Origin: Pseudomonas fragi
GTDB lineage: Bacteria; Pseudomonadota; Gammaproteobacteria; Pseudomonadales; Pseudomonadaceae
DNA: 64,000 nt
Direction of reading: 5' to 3'
NCBI RefSeq assembly: GCF_002269505.1
Contig: NZ_NQKQ01000015.1
Span: 1 to 64,000, forward strand
The notes beneath the pieces are model-generated. The model made no database searches, was not told where the DNA came from, and was given only the letters and a program-made list of their open reading frames with translations. The stretch's first letter is position 1. Every line of letters starts with the position of its first letter. Positions 7,732-16,469 of this stretch are shown here, one piece after another. The position numbers were made by a program, and so were the translations under genes.

Positions 7732-8640
7732 ATGCGCTTGCGTCATATCGAAGTGTTCCAGGCGATTCGCCAAACCGGTTCTGTGAGTGCGGCTGCGCAG
7801 TTGCTGCATGTTTCGCAGCCTGCGGTCAGCAAGGTGCTGCAACACGCCGAGCAGCGGTTGGGCTTCCCGCTTTTTTTACGCGTGCGCGGCAAGTTGCAGC
7901 CCACCCCCGAGGCGCTGTTGCTGGAGCGCGAAGTCGACAAGGTGACCGAGAGCCTGCAAGGCGTGCAGCGCCTGGCGCAAAGCCTGCGCCGTGAGCCGGG
8001 CCAGCGTTTGCGGATCGGCAGTACGCCCGCGCTGGCGTTGTCGCTGTTGCCGCCGGTGATCAGTGAGTGGACGCAGCGCTACCCCGATATCAACTGTGAA
8101 CTGGCCAGTGCCCATAGCCGGGAACTGGTACTAAACCTGTTGATGCGCGAGCTGGATGTGGCCCTGACCTTCAAGTTGCCTGATCACCCCGGGCTCAAGG
8201 CTCGGGCATTGGCCCACGGTGTACTGGTGGCGCTGGCACCGAGAGGGTATTGGGCAGATGAAAGCGAGGGCATGCCGCTGGCCTTGAATGAGTTGGCGGA
8301 TGCGCCGTTGATCGGGCTGAGCAGTGCCGATCCGTTGTTTGCCCGCCTGGACAATTACCTGCAGGCGGTAGAGCCGCCGCCACGCATCAGTATCGCGGTG
8401 CAGACCTATTCACTGGCGCGGGCGATGGTGGAGTCGGGTGCGGGATTGGCGGTAATTGATCCGTTTACGGCGCTGGGGGCGTCGCGGGCGAGTACGCTGA
8501 TCAGGCCACTGACCCCGGCACTGCCGATAACGTTGTATGCATTGACCCGGGCAGATGAGGCCCCGGCGCATACCCTGGAAGGGTTGCTGCAACTGTTCGC
8601 AGAGCGTGCCAGCGAACAGTTGCAGCGGTTGGCGGGTTGA
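7732..8640 (+). CDS. LysR family transcriptional regulator
   Basis: 302-residue LysR-type regulator with an N-terminal winged HTH (MRLRHIEVFQAI, SVSAAAQLLHVSQPAVSKVL at residues 17-36) and a periplasmic-binding-like effector domain from about 90 onward. It is divergently transcribed from the DadA-like/RidA/binding-protein operon across 108 bases, so it is the likely activator of that operon, with the amino acid substrate as probable inducer. The sequence does not identify the effector. Confidence 0.9.
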   Translation: MRLRHIEVFQAIRQTGSVSAAAQLLHVSQPAVSKVLQHAEQRLGFPLFLRVRGKLQPTPEALLLEREVDKVTESLQGVQRLAQSLRREPGQRLRIGSTPALALSLLPPVISEWTQRYPDINCELASAHSRELVLNLLMRELDVALTFKLPDHPGLKARALAHGVLVALAPRGYWADESEGMPLALNELADAPLIGLSSADPLFARLDNYLQAVEPPPRISIAVQTYSLARAMVESGAGLAVIDPFTALGASRASTLIRPLTPALPITLYALTRADEAPAHTLEGLLQLFAERASEQLQRLAG

Positions 8641-8675
8641 TAGCGCGATTTAACCGCTCCCACAGGGTGGGGGGG

Positions 8676-10667
8676 TTACTTCGGCAAGGCGTATACCACC
8701 ACCTGATCGCCCACCTGATCTTTCAGGATCGAGTTGCCGCCCGCCACAAACGCCACGTACTGCCGGCCCTTGTATTCATAGACGGCGGGGTTGGCCACGG
8801 CAGGCGCCATAACGATGTCCGACCACAGTTCCTTGCCGTCATCCAGGGAGTAGGCGCGCACCTTGGCATCCATCGATGCACCGATAAACACCAGGCCGCC
8901 TGCGGTCACCGCTGGACCACCAATGGTCGGTGAGCCCATGCTTTCAGGCATGTACCAGCCCCACTGCTGCACGGCACCCATCGGCCGACGCCATTTCACG
9001 TCACCGGTGTTCATGTTGATTGCCACGATTTCACCAAAAGGCGGTGCCCAGCACGGCATGCCAGCCCAGTTTTGCGCGTTCAGCAAACTCATGCCGTAAG
9101 GCGCGCCGATTTGAGGGTAGAAGCCGTTTTCGTTGCCAGAATCTTTAGGCTGTTTATCGTAGGAAGCGCGATCCCACAGCTTGATCATCTGAACGATGTG
9201 CGAGGTGTTGACGATCGCCACCTGACTCACCGGGTCAAACGCTACACCGCCCCATTGCACGCCACCGGCACTGTCCGGGTAAGCCAGTACGCCGTTGCCC
9301 TTGGTGGATGGCGGCGAGTACATGCCGTTGTATTCCAAGCCGTCCCACATTTTGCTGCACTGGCCGAAACCGACGATATCGGCGATTTTCCAGATGGCCG
9401 GTTTTTTCGACTGATCCAGCAACGGAGCTGGTTTGGTCGGGAACGGCTGGGTTGGCGAATACACCTCGCCGTCGGCGTCGCCTTTGGGCACCGGGCGTTC
9501 TTCGATCGGCCACACGTCTTCGCCGGTACGGCGGTCGACGGTGAACAGGAAGCCCATTTTGGTCGCTTGTACCAACGCCGCTACAGGCTTGCCATCGACG
9601 GTGATGTCCATCAGCGTCGGCGCAGAGTTGATATCGTAGTCCCACAAGTCATGGTGAACCCACTGACGAGACCAGACGACCTTGCCGGTATTGATATCCA
9701 GGGCGGTGGTTGAAGTGCCCAGTGGAATCGGTTGGGTCCGGTTGCCGCCCCAGTAGTTGGGTGAGGGTGAGGACACGGGTATGTACAGCAAGCCAAGAGC
9801 CGGGTCATAAGACATCGCGGTCCAGATGTTGGCGGTACCGGTTTTGCCAGCCTCCTCATCCGGGATCGGCTTGAATTCCCACTCCAGCTCGCCGGTGCGG
9901 GCATTGAGGGCAAACAGCGAGCCCGGTGACTCAACTTCGTATTCCCAGTCTTTACCGGCCCAGCCGACGATCAGCTTGTCACCGATAACAGTGGGGGGTT
10001 GCAACTGCGACAGCGGCCATTTGGCGTTGACCTTGTTCCACTGGTTGACGTCGACCACGCCGTTTTTGCCGAAGCCTGCGCAGGGTTTGCCGGTATCGGC
10101 ATCCACCGCGTACAGCTGCGCCGTCATATTGCCCAGGTACACGACCTTCTGGCAGGCCACGCCTGCTTGCGGGTTTTTTTCCTGCCAGTAGGCCACGCCG
10201 CGTGACTTCAGCGCGGGCTGGGTTTCGGCCACCAGAGGTGACTTGGTGTCGTATGTCCATTTCTCTTTGCCGGTCTCGGGCTCAAGGGCGATGATCCGGT
10301 AAAAAGGGGTGCCGACATACAACGTGTCATTGGCAAAAATCGGGGTGGCGGACCACACCGACGGTGGGATTTTGCCCTTGCCGGTGGACATGTCGCCGGT
10401 GAAGTACTGCCAGACCTTGGTCAGTTTGCCGACGTTGTCCTTGTTGATTTGAGTCAGGGGCGAGTACTTCTGCGAGCTGAGCTGGCCGTGGAAGCTGTCC
10501 CATTCCTTACCGCTGGGGATCGGAATTTTGGCGGCTTCGGCCGAGATGCTGGACGGGGCCAGCAAGGGCGGCGGTACGGTGTAGGTGTCCTGGGCGTAGG
10601 CGTTGGACACACCAGCCAGCAAGCACAGCGCCGGTGCTGTCAAAAAGTGCTTATTGATCCCGTTCAT
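8676..10667 (-). CDS. PQQ-dependent membrane-associated dehydrogenase, catalytic subunit (SldA/GDH-like)
   Basis: 663-residue quinoprotein with a signal peptide (MNGINKHFLTAPALCLLAGV.., cleavage after AYA near 25) and an eight-bladed propeller. EWDSFHGQLSSQKYSPLTQI is the family entry motif, GTPFYRIIALEPETGKEKW and later DIxTGxVxW-type repeats are the propeller docking tryptophans. It belongs to the glucose/quinate/polyol dehydrogenases, but lacks the fused five-helix N-terminus of Gcd; the anchor is encoded separately by the overlapping upstream gene. This split arrangement is like Gluconobacter SldBA (polyol/glycerol dehydrogenase). It oxidises its substrate in the periplasm and passes electrons to ubiquinone. 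The cofactor is supplied by the pqq genes at 56.7-62.7 kb. The substrate is unproven. Confidence 0.88.
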   Translation of the reverse strand: MNGINKHFLTAPALCLLAGVSNAYAQDTYTVPPPLLAPSSISAEAAKIPIPSGKEWDSFHGQLSSQKYSPLTQINKDNVGKLTKVWQYFTGDMSTGKGKIPPSVWSATPIFANDTLYVGTPFYRIIALEPETGKEKWTYDTKSPLVAETQPALKSRGVAYWQEKNPQAGVACQKVVYLGNMTAQLYAVDADTGKPCAGFGKNGVVDVNQWNKVNAKWPLSQLQPPTVIGDKLIVGWAGKDWEYEVESPGSLFALNARTGELEWEFKPIPDEEAGKTGTANIWTAMSYDPALGLLYIPVSSPSPNYWGGNRTQPIPLGTSTTALDINTGKVVWSRQWVHHDLWDYDINSAPTLMDITVDGKPVAALVQATKMGFLFTVDRRTGEDVWPIEERPVPKGDADGEVYSPTQPFPTKPAPLLDQSKKPAIWKIADIVGFGQCSKMWDGLEYNGMYSPPSTKGNGVLAYPDSAGGVQWGGVAFDPVSQVAIVNTSHIVQMIKLWDRASYDKQPKDSGNENGFYPQIGAPYGMSLLNAQNWAGMPCWAPPFGEIVAINMNTGDVKWRRPMGAVQQWGWYMPESMGSPTIGGPAVTAGGLVFIGASMDAKVRAYSLDDGKELWSDIVMAPAVANPAVYEYKGRQYVAFVAGGNSILKDQVGDQVVVYALPK

Positions 10668-11038
10668 AGCGCGCTCCTGGTTGGCTTGGGGCCAAAGGTT
10701 TCAATGACCACACCCACGGCGTAGACCAGCAGGGCAACCACAGTCCACCAGCCATGCAGCAGGCTGGCGGCAAAAAGGGTCCCGATGACCCCGGCCCAGC
10801 CCAGGAACAGGATGAAGTTACGCATGCCGCCTGCCCCGGTCTTGAGCAGCAACACGCCCAGAACAAGCAGCACCAATTCGGCAAACATCGTGGTCATTGC
10901 CCCGCCGGAACCTGTCACGCCAGACAATGGCATCAAGAATCTCCCTGCCGTAATGGCCAGGGCAGCCAGAGCCGCGATGATCATGATATTGGCGCCAAGA
11001 CGGCGCCTGGGCGGTGCGTAGGCAGCAGAAGTACTCAT
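10664..11038 (-). CDS. Small membrane-anchor subunit of the PQQ dehydrogenase (SldB-like)
   Basis: 124-residue hydrophobic protein with four predicted helices (about residues 17-36, 50-66, 73-92 and 95-113). It resembles the N-terminal membrane domain of glucose dehydrogenase and the separate SldB subunit. Its stop overlaps the start of the catalytic subunit by four bases (ATGA), so the two are translationally coupled. AAGGAGAAAGGG precedes the ATG. The likely role is anchoring the periplasmic catalytic subunit and supplying the quinone site. Confidence 0.82.
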   Translation of the reverse strand: MSTSAAYAPPRRRLGANIMIIAALAALAITAGRFLMPLSGVTGSGGAMTTMFAELVLLVLGVLLLKTGAGGMRNFILFLGWAGVIGTLFAASLLHGWWTVVALLVYAVGVVIETFGPKPTRSAL

Positions 11039-11124
11039 CCCTTTCTCCTTAGCGATTCATGCCCGAGGGCATTACGGAAAGTGAGTGTAGCCAAGGCGGG
11101 GGAAATCGCCGGGATGACAAGCAC

Positions 11125-11198
11125 CTGTAGTCGCTGCCGAGGAACGAAGGCTGCGATTGCGATCGATCGCAGCCTTCGTTCCTCGGCAGCGACTACAG
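11125..11198. repeat. Long perfect hairpin of the CTGTAGTCGCTGCCG repeat class
   Basis: Two 33-base arms, exact reverse complements, separated by eight bases. The outer sequence CTGTAGTCGCTGCCG recurs at 44186-44290 and 54828-54928 (and a half copy near 36550), so this is a dispersed repeat family distinct from the TGTGGGAGCG REP. It lies between nhaP-like and sldB-like genes. Confidence 0.85.
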
Positions 11199-11215
11199 GG
11201 GGTTCGGGAGCGGGA

Positions 11216-12475
11216 TCAGTGCGCCTGCTCAGCCTCCACCGGCGCATCCTTGGTCACATGCTTGACCAGTTTGCCGATGGTCAGGCCCTGGAACAGGATC
11301 GAGGACAGCACCACGATGTAAGTAATACTCAGGATCAAATCGCGCTCCGGGCCCAGCGGCAAGGCCAGCGCCAGGGCTACCGAAACACCGCCGCGCAGGC
11401 CGCCCCAGGTGAGGATGCGGATGGTGCCGCGCGGCACGGTGCGCCAGCGGCGCAGCAATACAATGGCCGGAGCCACGGTCAGCAGGCGCGACAGCAAAAT
11501 GGCCAAGGCCAGGCCACTGGCCGCCAGCAAGTGCAGCCACGAGAACGGCAGCAGCAACAGCTCCATGCCGATCAACGCAAACAGCAGTGCGTTGAGCATG
11601 TCATCAAGCAGTTCCCAGAAACCGTCCATATAGCGACGGGTCATCTCGTTCATGGCCTTGTTGCGGCCCAGGTTACCGATGATCAAACCGGCAACCACCA
11701 TCGCGATCGGCGCCGACACATGCAGCTCACTGGCCATGGCCGAGCCACCGATCACCAGGGCCAGGGTCAGCATGACTTCGATCTGGTATTGCTCGATGCT
11801 CTTGATCATGCGGTACACCAGATAACCGATCAGACCGCCGAACACCACGCCGCCAATGGCTTCGTGGGCAAACAGCATGGCCGTGGCGCTCAGGCTCGGG
11901 GTTTCGCCCAGTTGCACGATGCCCAGCAACACGGTGAACACCACAACGGCGGTACCGTCATTGAACAGGCTTTCGCCTACGATGGTGGTTTTCAGCGGTT
12001 TGGAGGCATTGGCGGTACGCAGCACGCCGAGTACCGCGATCGGGTCGGTAGGGGAAATCAGTGCGCCGAACAGCAGGCAGTAAAGGAAGCTGATATGCCA
12101 GCCGAACAGGCCGAAAATCCAGTACGCCAGGCTGCCGATCACGGTAGTGGCGATCAACACACCGACCGTGGCCAGCAGGCCAATGGGCCAGCGGTAGCTG
12201 CGCACGTCGTTGAAATTCACGTGCAAGGCGCCTGCGAACAGCAGGAACGACAGCATCCAGTTCATCAGCAGGTCGCCGAAGTCGATCTGGCCGATAAGCT
12301 CCTGCACACGCTCTTCCAGCCCCGGATAACCGAGGAAGCTCAAGCCTTGCAGCAGCAGGGAAAACATCAGGGCAGTGACCATCACGCCAATCGTCGGCGG
12401 CAAGCCGATAAAGCGGAAGTTCACATAAGTCAGTAGTGAAGTCAGGCAGATAAACGCAGCAACAAGCTCAAGCAT
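11216..12475 (-). CDS. CPA1-family Na+(K+)/H+ antiporter
   Basis: 419-residue polytopic membrane protein with about 12 helices. SLFNDGTAVVVF (near 165-176) is the canonical CPA1 antiporter motif with the ion-binding Asn-Asp pair, preceded by ISPTDPIAVLGVLR near 140-150. The C-terminus is short and hydrophilic. It exchanges cytoplasmic Na+ or K+ for protons in the inner membrane. ATG at 12475 is preceded by CAGGATC. It is a single gene bounded downstream by the long hairpin at 11125-11198. Confidence 0.92.
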   Translation of the reverse strand: MLELVAAFICLTSLLTYVNFRFIGLPPTIGVMVTALMFSLLLQGLSFLGYPGLEERVQELIGQIDFGDLLMNWMLSFLLFAGALHVNFNDVRSYRWPIGLLATVGVLIATTVIGSLAYWIFGLFGWHISFLYCLLFGALISPTDPIAVLGVLRTANASKPLKTTIVGESLFNDGTAVVVFTVLLGIVQLGETPSLSATAMLFAHEAIGGVVFGGLIGYLVYRMIKSIEQYQIEVMLTLALVIGGSAMASELHVSAPIAMVVAGLIIGNLGRNKAMNEMTRRYMDGFWELLDDMLNALLFALIGMELLLLPFSWLHLLAASGLALAILLSRLLTVAPAIVLLRRWRTVPRGTIRILTWGGLRGGVSVALALALPLGPERDLILSITYIVVLSSILFQGLTIGKLVKHVTKDAPVEAEQAH

Positions 12476-12674
12476 CCGGGATCCTGTGGTGGCGAGAGTG
12501 AATGGAAACCCGATCGGGTCGGGTCATGTTTGGATGCAAAAACGGGGGCCAGGGGCACATCCACGGGGTGTGGCAAAGGGACGCGAAGTGCCAGGTCATT
12601 GACCACGCCTTCGCGCTGAGGTTGCATGGAGCACCTGGCGGTGAGCGCAGGTTTATAACAATAAGGAGTCTGCA

Positions 12675-13508
12675 GTGCTGGCAACGGCGTTGGTGTTGGT
12701 CGCGGCCGTGTTGCACGCGATCTGGAATACCCTGATCAAGTTCAGCGGTGAGCGTTTGCTGGTGATCGCCTGCATGGACACGGTGGCGCTGGTGGTGGTG
12801 GCCGCGCTGGTGGGGTTTGCGCAATGGCCGCCGGCGGATATCTGGCCGTGGATTCTGGCCTCGGTGTTTTTCGAGCTGGTGTACCGGGTGCTGTTGATCC
12901 GCGCGTATCGGGTGGGGGATCTGGGTCTGGTGTACCCGCTGATGCGCGGCCTTTCGCCACTGGTGGTGCTGGCGCTGACCCTGACCTTTGCCGGAGAAGT
13001 GCTCACGGGGCAGCAGATCATCGGTATTTTGCTGATTCCGTGCGGCATGGCCTGCTTGCTGTGGCAGGGCGGTGGCGGTGATCGCCTGCCCTGGTCGATG
13101 CTGCCGGTGGTGGCGCTTATCGGCCTGTGTATCGGTTGCTATACCTTCCTGGACGGGCAGGCGATCCGGCGCTGGTCTCATCCGCTGGATTATCTGGTGT
13201 GGGTCACATTACTCAGTGCCTGGCCGTTCCCGCTGCTGGCCGTTACCCGCAAGCGGGCAGCATTTGCGCTGTTCTGGCGCACGCAATGGCGGTTGGGAGT
13301 CGCGGTGGGAGTCTGTGTGCTGGCCAGCTATGCCCTGGTGCTGTGGGCTATGCAGTTGGGCTCGATTGCCGAGGCGGCGGCCTTGCGTGAGGTCAGTGTG
13401 ATTCTGGTGGTGCTGTTCGGTATGCGTTACCTCAAAGAACCTTTCGGCGGACCGAGGCTCTTAGCCTGTGGGCTGGTGCTGATCGGCATGCTCGTGATGA
13501 AACTCTAA
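12675..13508 (+). CDS. EamA/DMT-superfamily inner-membrane transporter
   Basis: 277-residue protein with about ten hydrophobic helices in two EamA repeats, starting ALVLVAAVLHAIWNTLIKF and ending EPFGGPRLLACGLVLIGMLV, the typical ends of the two halves. The start is GTG at 12675, five to six bases after AAGGAGT. The substrate is unknown; DMT exporters handle amino acids, metabolites or quaternary compounds. It is followed after 13 bases by a MAPEG-family gene, and the two probably form an operon. The 199 bases before it hold nothing recognisable except the ribosome binding site. Confidence 0.85.
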   Translation: MLATALVLVAAVLHAIWNTLIKFSGERLLVIACMDTVALVVVAALVGFAQWPPADIWPWILASVFFELVYRVLLIRAYRVGDLGLVYPLMRGLSPLVVLALTLTFAGEVLTGQQIIGILLIPCGMACLLWQGGGGDRLPWSMLPVVALIGLCIGCYTFLDGQAIRRWSHPLDYLVWVTLLSAWPFPLLAVTRKRAAFALFWRTQWRLGVAVGVCVLASYALVLWAMQLGSIAEAAALREVSVILVVLFGMRYLKEPFGGPRLLACGLVLIGMLVMKL

Positions 13509-13521
13509 AAAGGAAATTCCA

Positions 13522-13908
13522 ATGACGGTTGCCTTCTGGTGCGTACTGATTGCCTTCTGCCTGACCTATGTGTGCACCGCGTTTGCCAAGTTCAGTGATG
13601 GCAAGTTCGGGCCTAAACAGAACCATGATCCGCGTGCGTTTCTCGATGGCCTGCAAGGGTTTGCCAAGCGCGCTCACAGTGCCCAGCTCAACAGCTTCGA
13701 AGTGACCCCCGCGTTTGCCGCGGCGGTGATCATTGCCGACATCGTGGGCAACGCTCAGCCGGTGACCATTGATGTGCTGGCGGTGCTGTTCGTGACCAGC
13801 CGCATGCTGTACATCATCTGCTACCTGGCTGACTGGGCGATTCTGCGTTCGATCATCTGGTTTATCGGCATGGGGCTGGTTGTCAGCTTCTTTTTTGTGT
13901 CGATGTAA
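13522..13908 (+). CDS. MAPEG family membrane protein
   Basis: 128-residue four-helix membrane protein. RAHSAQLNSFEVTPAFAAAV (residues 51-70) is the conserved loop and second helix of the MAPEG superfamily (membrane-associated eicosanoid and glutathione metabolism proteins); bacterial members are uncharacterised or glutathione-dependent. AAAAGGAAATTCC precedes the ATG. It follows the EamA transporter by 13 bases. No catalytic role can be assigned. Confidence 0.88.
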   Translation: MTVAFWCVLIAFCLTYVCTAFAKFSDGKFGPKQNHDPRAFLDGLQGFAKRAHSAQLNSFEVTPAFAAAVIIADIVGNAQPVTIDVLAVLFVTSRMLYIICYLADWAILRSIIWFIGMGLVVSFFFVSM

Positions 13909-13926
13909 CGCAATCACCACACTGCC

Positions 13927-14013
13927 TGTGGGAGCGAGCCTGCTCGCGATGTCGGCGATGCGGTTTACCTGATGCGCCGCAGTGATGCCATCGCGAGCAG
14001 GCTCGCTCCCACA
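13927..14013. repeat. REP doublet between the MAPEG gene and mltA
   Basis: Inverted pair of the TGTGGGAGCG REP palindrome. It lies between the convergent 3' ends of the two genes, a common REP location. Confidence 0.9.
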
Positions 14014-14020
14014 AGGGCAG

Positions 14021-15175
14021 TTACAACGGCAACGCCGCCCCTTTAGGCCACAGCAGCCAGATATTGCCCTTCTGTTTCATGTCGCCCGCAATTTGTCCTG
14101 CCTCGGGGCCCGTACCGACAAAGAAGTCGGCCCGCACTTCGCCGGCAATGGCGCCGCCGGTGTCCTGGGCGGCAACCGGGCGCACGATGGGCTGGCCGTT
14201 GGCCTGGGTGGTCGACAACCACAACAGGCTGCCCAGCGGGATCACTTTACGGTCAACTGCCACGCTGTAACCGGCCGTCAGAGGCACGTTCAGCGAGCCG
14301 CGCGGGCCTTCGTTGCTGTCGGGGTTCTGAGTGAAGAACACGTAGCTCGGGTTGCTGGCCAGCATCTCGTGGACGCGCTGCGGGTTGGCCATGGCCCAGG
14401 CGTGAATGGTGCCCATGGTCACGTCTTCTTTCTTCAATTCGCCTTGCTCGACCAGCCAGCGGCCAATCGGCTTGTACGGGTGGCCGTTCTGGTCGGCATA
14501 GCCGATGCGCAGTTGACGGCCATTGTCGAGCTGGACCCGGCCAGAGCCCTGGATTTGCAGAAACTGCAGGTCCATCGGGTCGGTCAGCCACGCCAGCACC
14601 GGAGCATTCAGGCCTTTGCTGTTGATGGTTTCAGCAGTGTCGTAAGGCTTGAGTACACGGCCATCGAGGCGACCGCGCAGGCGCTTGCCTTTGAGTTCGG
14701 GGTAAATGCTGTCCAGATTGACCACGATCAGATCAGCCGGCACACCATAGATCGGGACATTGGCCGCTTGGGTGGGTTTGAGGCTGCCTGGGTAAACGGG
14801 TTCGTAGTAACCAGTGATCAGGCCGTCGCTGCTGCCTTCTGCCGAGCGCAGGCTGTACACGTCGAGGTGGGTTTGCAGGAAATTGCTGATTTCGGCCACG
14901 CTCGGGCTGGCAGGCAATGCCGCAGCGTCACTGCATACCGGCCCCCAGTTGGCATCCGTCTTGAGGCGGGTACAGGCACTGCGCCATGAAGCGAAGCCGC
15001 TTTGCAGGTCACTGCCTGTCACTTCAGGCAGGGCGCTCCAGTCAGCTTTGCTGTAAGTGGTGTGCGGTTCAGGTTTGACGGCATTCTTGTCTGCGTCTTT
15101 GTCGGTGCCGTTGCATCCGGCCAGTAACATGGCAACGGGCAGCATCCAGGCCAGTGGTTTGAAAACTCTGTTCAT
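14021..15175 (-). CDS. mltA: Membrane-bound lytic murein transglycosylase A (MltA)
   Basis: 384-residue lipoprotein that cleaves peptidoglycan glycan strands to 1,6-anhydromuropeptides at the outer membrane. The signal peptide ends in the lipobox LLAGC (C21). The double-psi barrel motifs are present: GLITGYYEPVYPGS (near 120) and DLQFLQIQGSGRVQL (near 200). The 3D domain carries the catalytic aspartates in PVAAQDTGGAIAG near the C-terminus. Length is close to E. coli MltA (365). It is divergent from a cytochrome gene. Confidence 0.95.
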   Translation of the reverse strand: MNRVFKPLAWMLPVAMLLAGCNGTDKDADKNAVKPEPHTTYSKADWSALPEVTGSDLQSGFASWRSACTRLKTDANWGPVCSDAAALPASPSVAEISNFLQTHLDVYSLRSAEGSSDGLITGYYEPVYPGSLKPTQAANVPIYGVPADLIVVNLDSIYPELKGKRLRGRLDGRVLKPYDTAETINSKGLNAPVLAWLTDPMDLQFLQIQGSGRVQLDNGRQLRIGYADQNGHPYKPIGRWLVEQGELKKEDVTMGTIHAWAMANPQRVHEMLASNPSYVFFTQNPDSNEGPRGSLNVPLTAGYSVAVDRKVIPLGSLLWLSTTQANGQPIVRPVAAQDTGGAIAGEVRADFFVGTGPEAGQIAGDMKQKGNIWLLWPKGAALPL

Positions 15176-15303
15176 TGACGCGGTTCCTTCAAGGTTGCCG
15201 AGGTCTGATGGCCGTCAAGGCAAACCGTATATTTAATAAGGGTATTGGTCTTTGCAGGTGACGCGAGGATACTGGCGACCGATTTCCGTGACCTGAAGCC
15301 ACC

Positions 15304-15753
15304 ATGACTCTTAAACGCCTGACTGTTGTAGTGCTCGCCTGCCTGACGCTGACTGCGTGTGGCGGGGTTGATCCCGATTCGCCGCTGGGCCAGCGTAAAG
15401 CGATTTTCAAGCAAATGCTCAAGACCAGCGAAGACCTGGGCGGCATGTTGCGGGGCCGAATTCCGTTCGATGGCCCGCGCTTTACTGAGGGTGCCATCAA
15501 GCTGGATGCCCTGGCTCATGAACCTTGGAAGCATTTCCCACAGGTTAAAGAGACTGATCAAACCAGCGCTACTGATGATGTCTGGCAAAAGCAGGCCCGT
15601 TTTCAGGAGCTGGCGCGTCAATTGGAGGCCGCCACGGGTGAGCTGGTAATCGCCAGCCAGGTGCAGCCCTACAAAGCCAGCAACCTGACCCCTGCGGTGC
15701 AGAAAGTCGAAGACACCTGCAGTGCGTGCCACAAGGCGTTCAGGAACCACTGA
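15304..15753 (+). CDS. Class II (c'-type) cytochrome c lipoprotein
   Basis: 149-residue protein with a lipoprotein signal peptide (lipobox LTAC, Cys19) and a single C-terminal haem motif, C139-S-A-C-H143, the hallmark position of cytochrome c' four-helix bundles. RKAIFKQMLKTSEDLGGMLRG is the first helix. It is probably anchored to the periplasmic side of the outer membrane and binds haem covalently; roles in NO binding or electron transfer are possible but unproven. A B-class repeat follows it immediately. Confidence 0.88.
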   Translation: MTLKRLTVVVLACLTLTACGGVDPDSPLGQRKAIFKQMLKTSEDLGGMLRGRIPFDGPRFTEGAIKLDALAHEPWKHFPQVKETDQTSATDDVWQKQARFQELARQLEAATGELVIASQVQPYKASNLTPAVQKVEDTCSACHKAFRNH

Positions 15754-15767
15754 GTAAAGATCAAAAG

Positions 15768-15875
15768 CCCCTCACCCTGGCCCTCTCCCGGAGGGAGAGG
15801 GAACTTAACGCACGCGGCTTCAAGATCGCCACAAATCAGCCCCCTCTCCCTTCGGGAGAGGGTTGGGGTGAGGGC
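15768..15875. repeat. Inverted CCCTCACCC/CTCTCCC repeat pair
   Basis: Left arm contains CCCTCACCCTGGCCCTCTCC followed by GGAGGGAGAGGG; the right arm is the near complement ending GGTTGGGGTGAGGGC. The same element recurs at 30458-30568 and in half form at 24853-24887 and 41418-41461. It separates the cytochrome gene from the convergent DUF1090 gene and may fold into a stable hairpin. Confidence 0.85.
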
Positions 15876-15886
15876 GCTTTAGCGTA

Positions 15887-16282
15887 TTACTTGTCCAGCT
15901 GATCCAGCGCTTCCTGTAGTTCTTTGCGCGATTCGGCCAGCTTGTTTTTGCGCTTGTCGATTTTTTCCGGGTCGCCTTTCTTCATGGCCTTGTCCAGATC
16001 CGCCTGGCGCTTGCTGACTTCATGCTTGGCTTCCAGCACCTTGTTTTCACGTTCCTTGCGCAGGCCCGCGTCGGTGCAATGAGCTTCAACTTCGCTCAGG
16101 GCTTTTTCCAGACCGGCCACCTGGTTGCTGTTGCCGTGGGCGCGAGCCTGCTCAAGTTGCAGGGTGATGGCTTGTTTCTTGGCGGCACAACCGGTCAGTT
16201 CCGGGGCTGCATCAGCAGCCATCAGCGGGGAGGCCAGCAGGCCGCAAACAGTAAACAGGGCGAGCGGTGAAAGTAATTTCAT
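15887..16282 (-). CDS. DUF1090 family periplasmic protein (YqjC-like)
   Basis: 131-residue protein with a signal peptide (MKLLSPLALFTVCGLLASPLM, cleavage near AAD), then GCAAKKQAI and a long charged coiled-coil helix rich in Lys, Glu and Arg. Two cysteines (in GCAAK and AHCTD) may form a disulfide, as is usual in DUF1090. The ATG at 16282 is preceded by GGAGC seven bases away; longer readings lack a site. Function unknown; it is a single gene between the metK terminator and the B-class repeat. Confidence 0.88.
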   Translation of the reverse strand: MKLLSPLALFTVCGLLASPLMAADAAPELTGCAAKKQAITLQLEQARAHGNSNQVAGLEKALSEVEAHCTDAGLRKERENKVLEAKHEVSKRQADLDKAMKKGDPEKIDKRKNKLAESRKELQEALDQLDK

Positions 16283-16418
16283 AAATAGCTCCATGACCAA
16301 AGATGACAATTAAATAAGGCTGAAAAAACGCTGCACAAGAGCGTTTCGGCGGATCTAAACCGTGGATGTTAGCAGCATCCGCGTGCAAACAAGCCGTCGG
16401 GCATTTCCCGCCAGCAGC

Positions 16419-16454
16419 AAAAAGCCCCGCACAGTCACCTGTGCGGGGCTTTTT
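16419..16454 (-). terminator. Rho-independent terminator of metK
   Basis: Ten-base-pair stem AGCCCCGCAC / GTGCGGGGCT flanked by A-runs and T-runs on both sides, so it could work in both directions. It lies 16 bases after the metK stop. Confidence 0.9.
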
Positions 16455-16469
16455 GTGCCGCCGGTTTAC

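Noticed and set aside
11125..11198. Terminator or CRISPR-like element
   Set aside because: The 33-bp hairpin has no T-run, and its outer sequence recurs elsewhere as a dispersed repeat; no regularly spaced direct repeats or cas genes occur in the window.
10754..12436. 560-codon open frame on the plus strand opposite the Na+/H+ antiporter
   Set aside because: Gln/His-rich mirror of a hydrophobic membrane protein gene on the other strand, a known artefact; no ribosome binding site.
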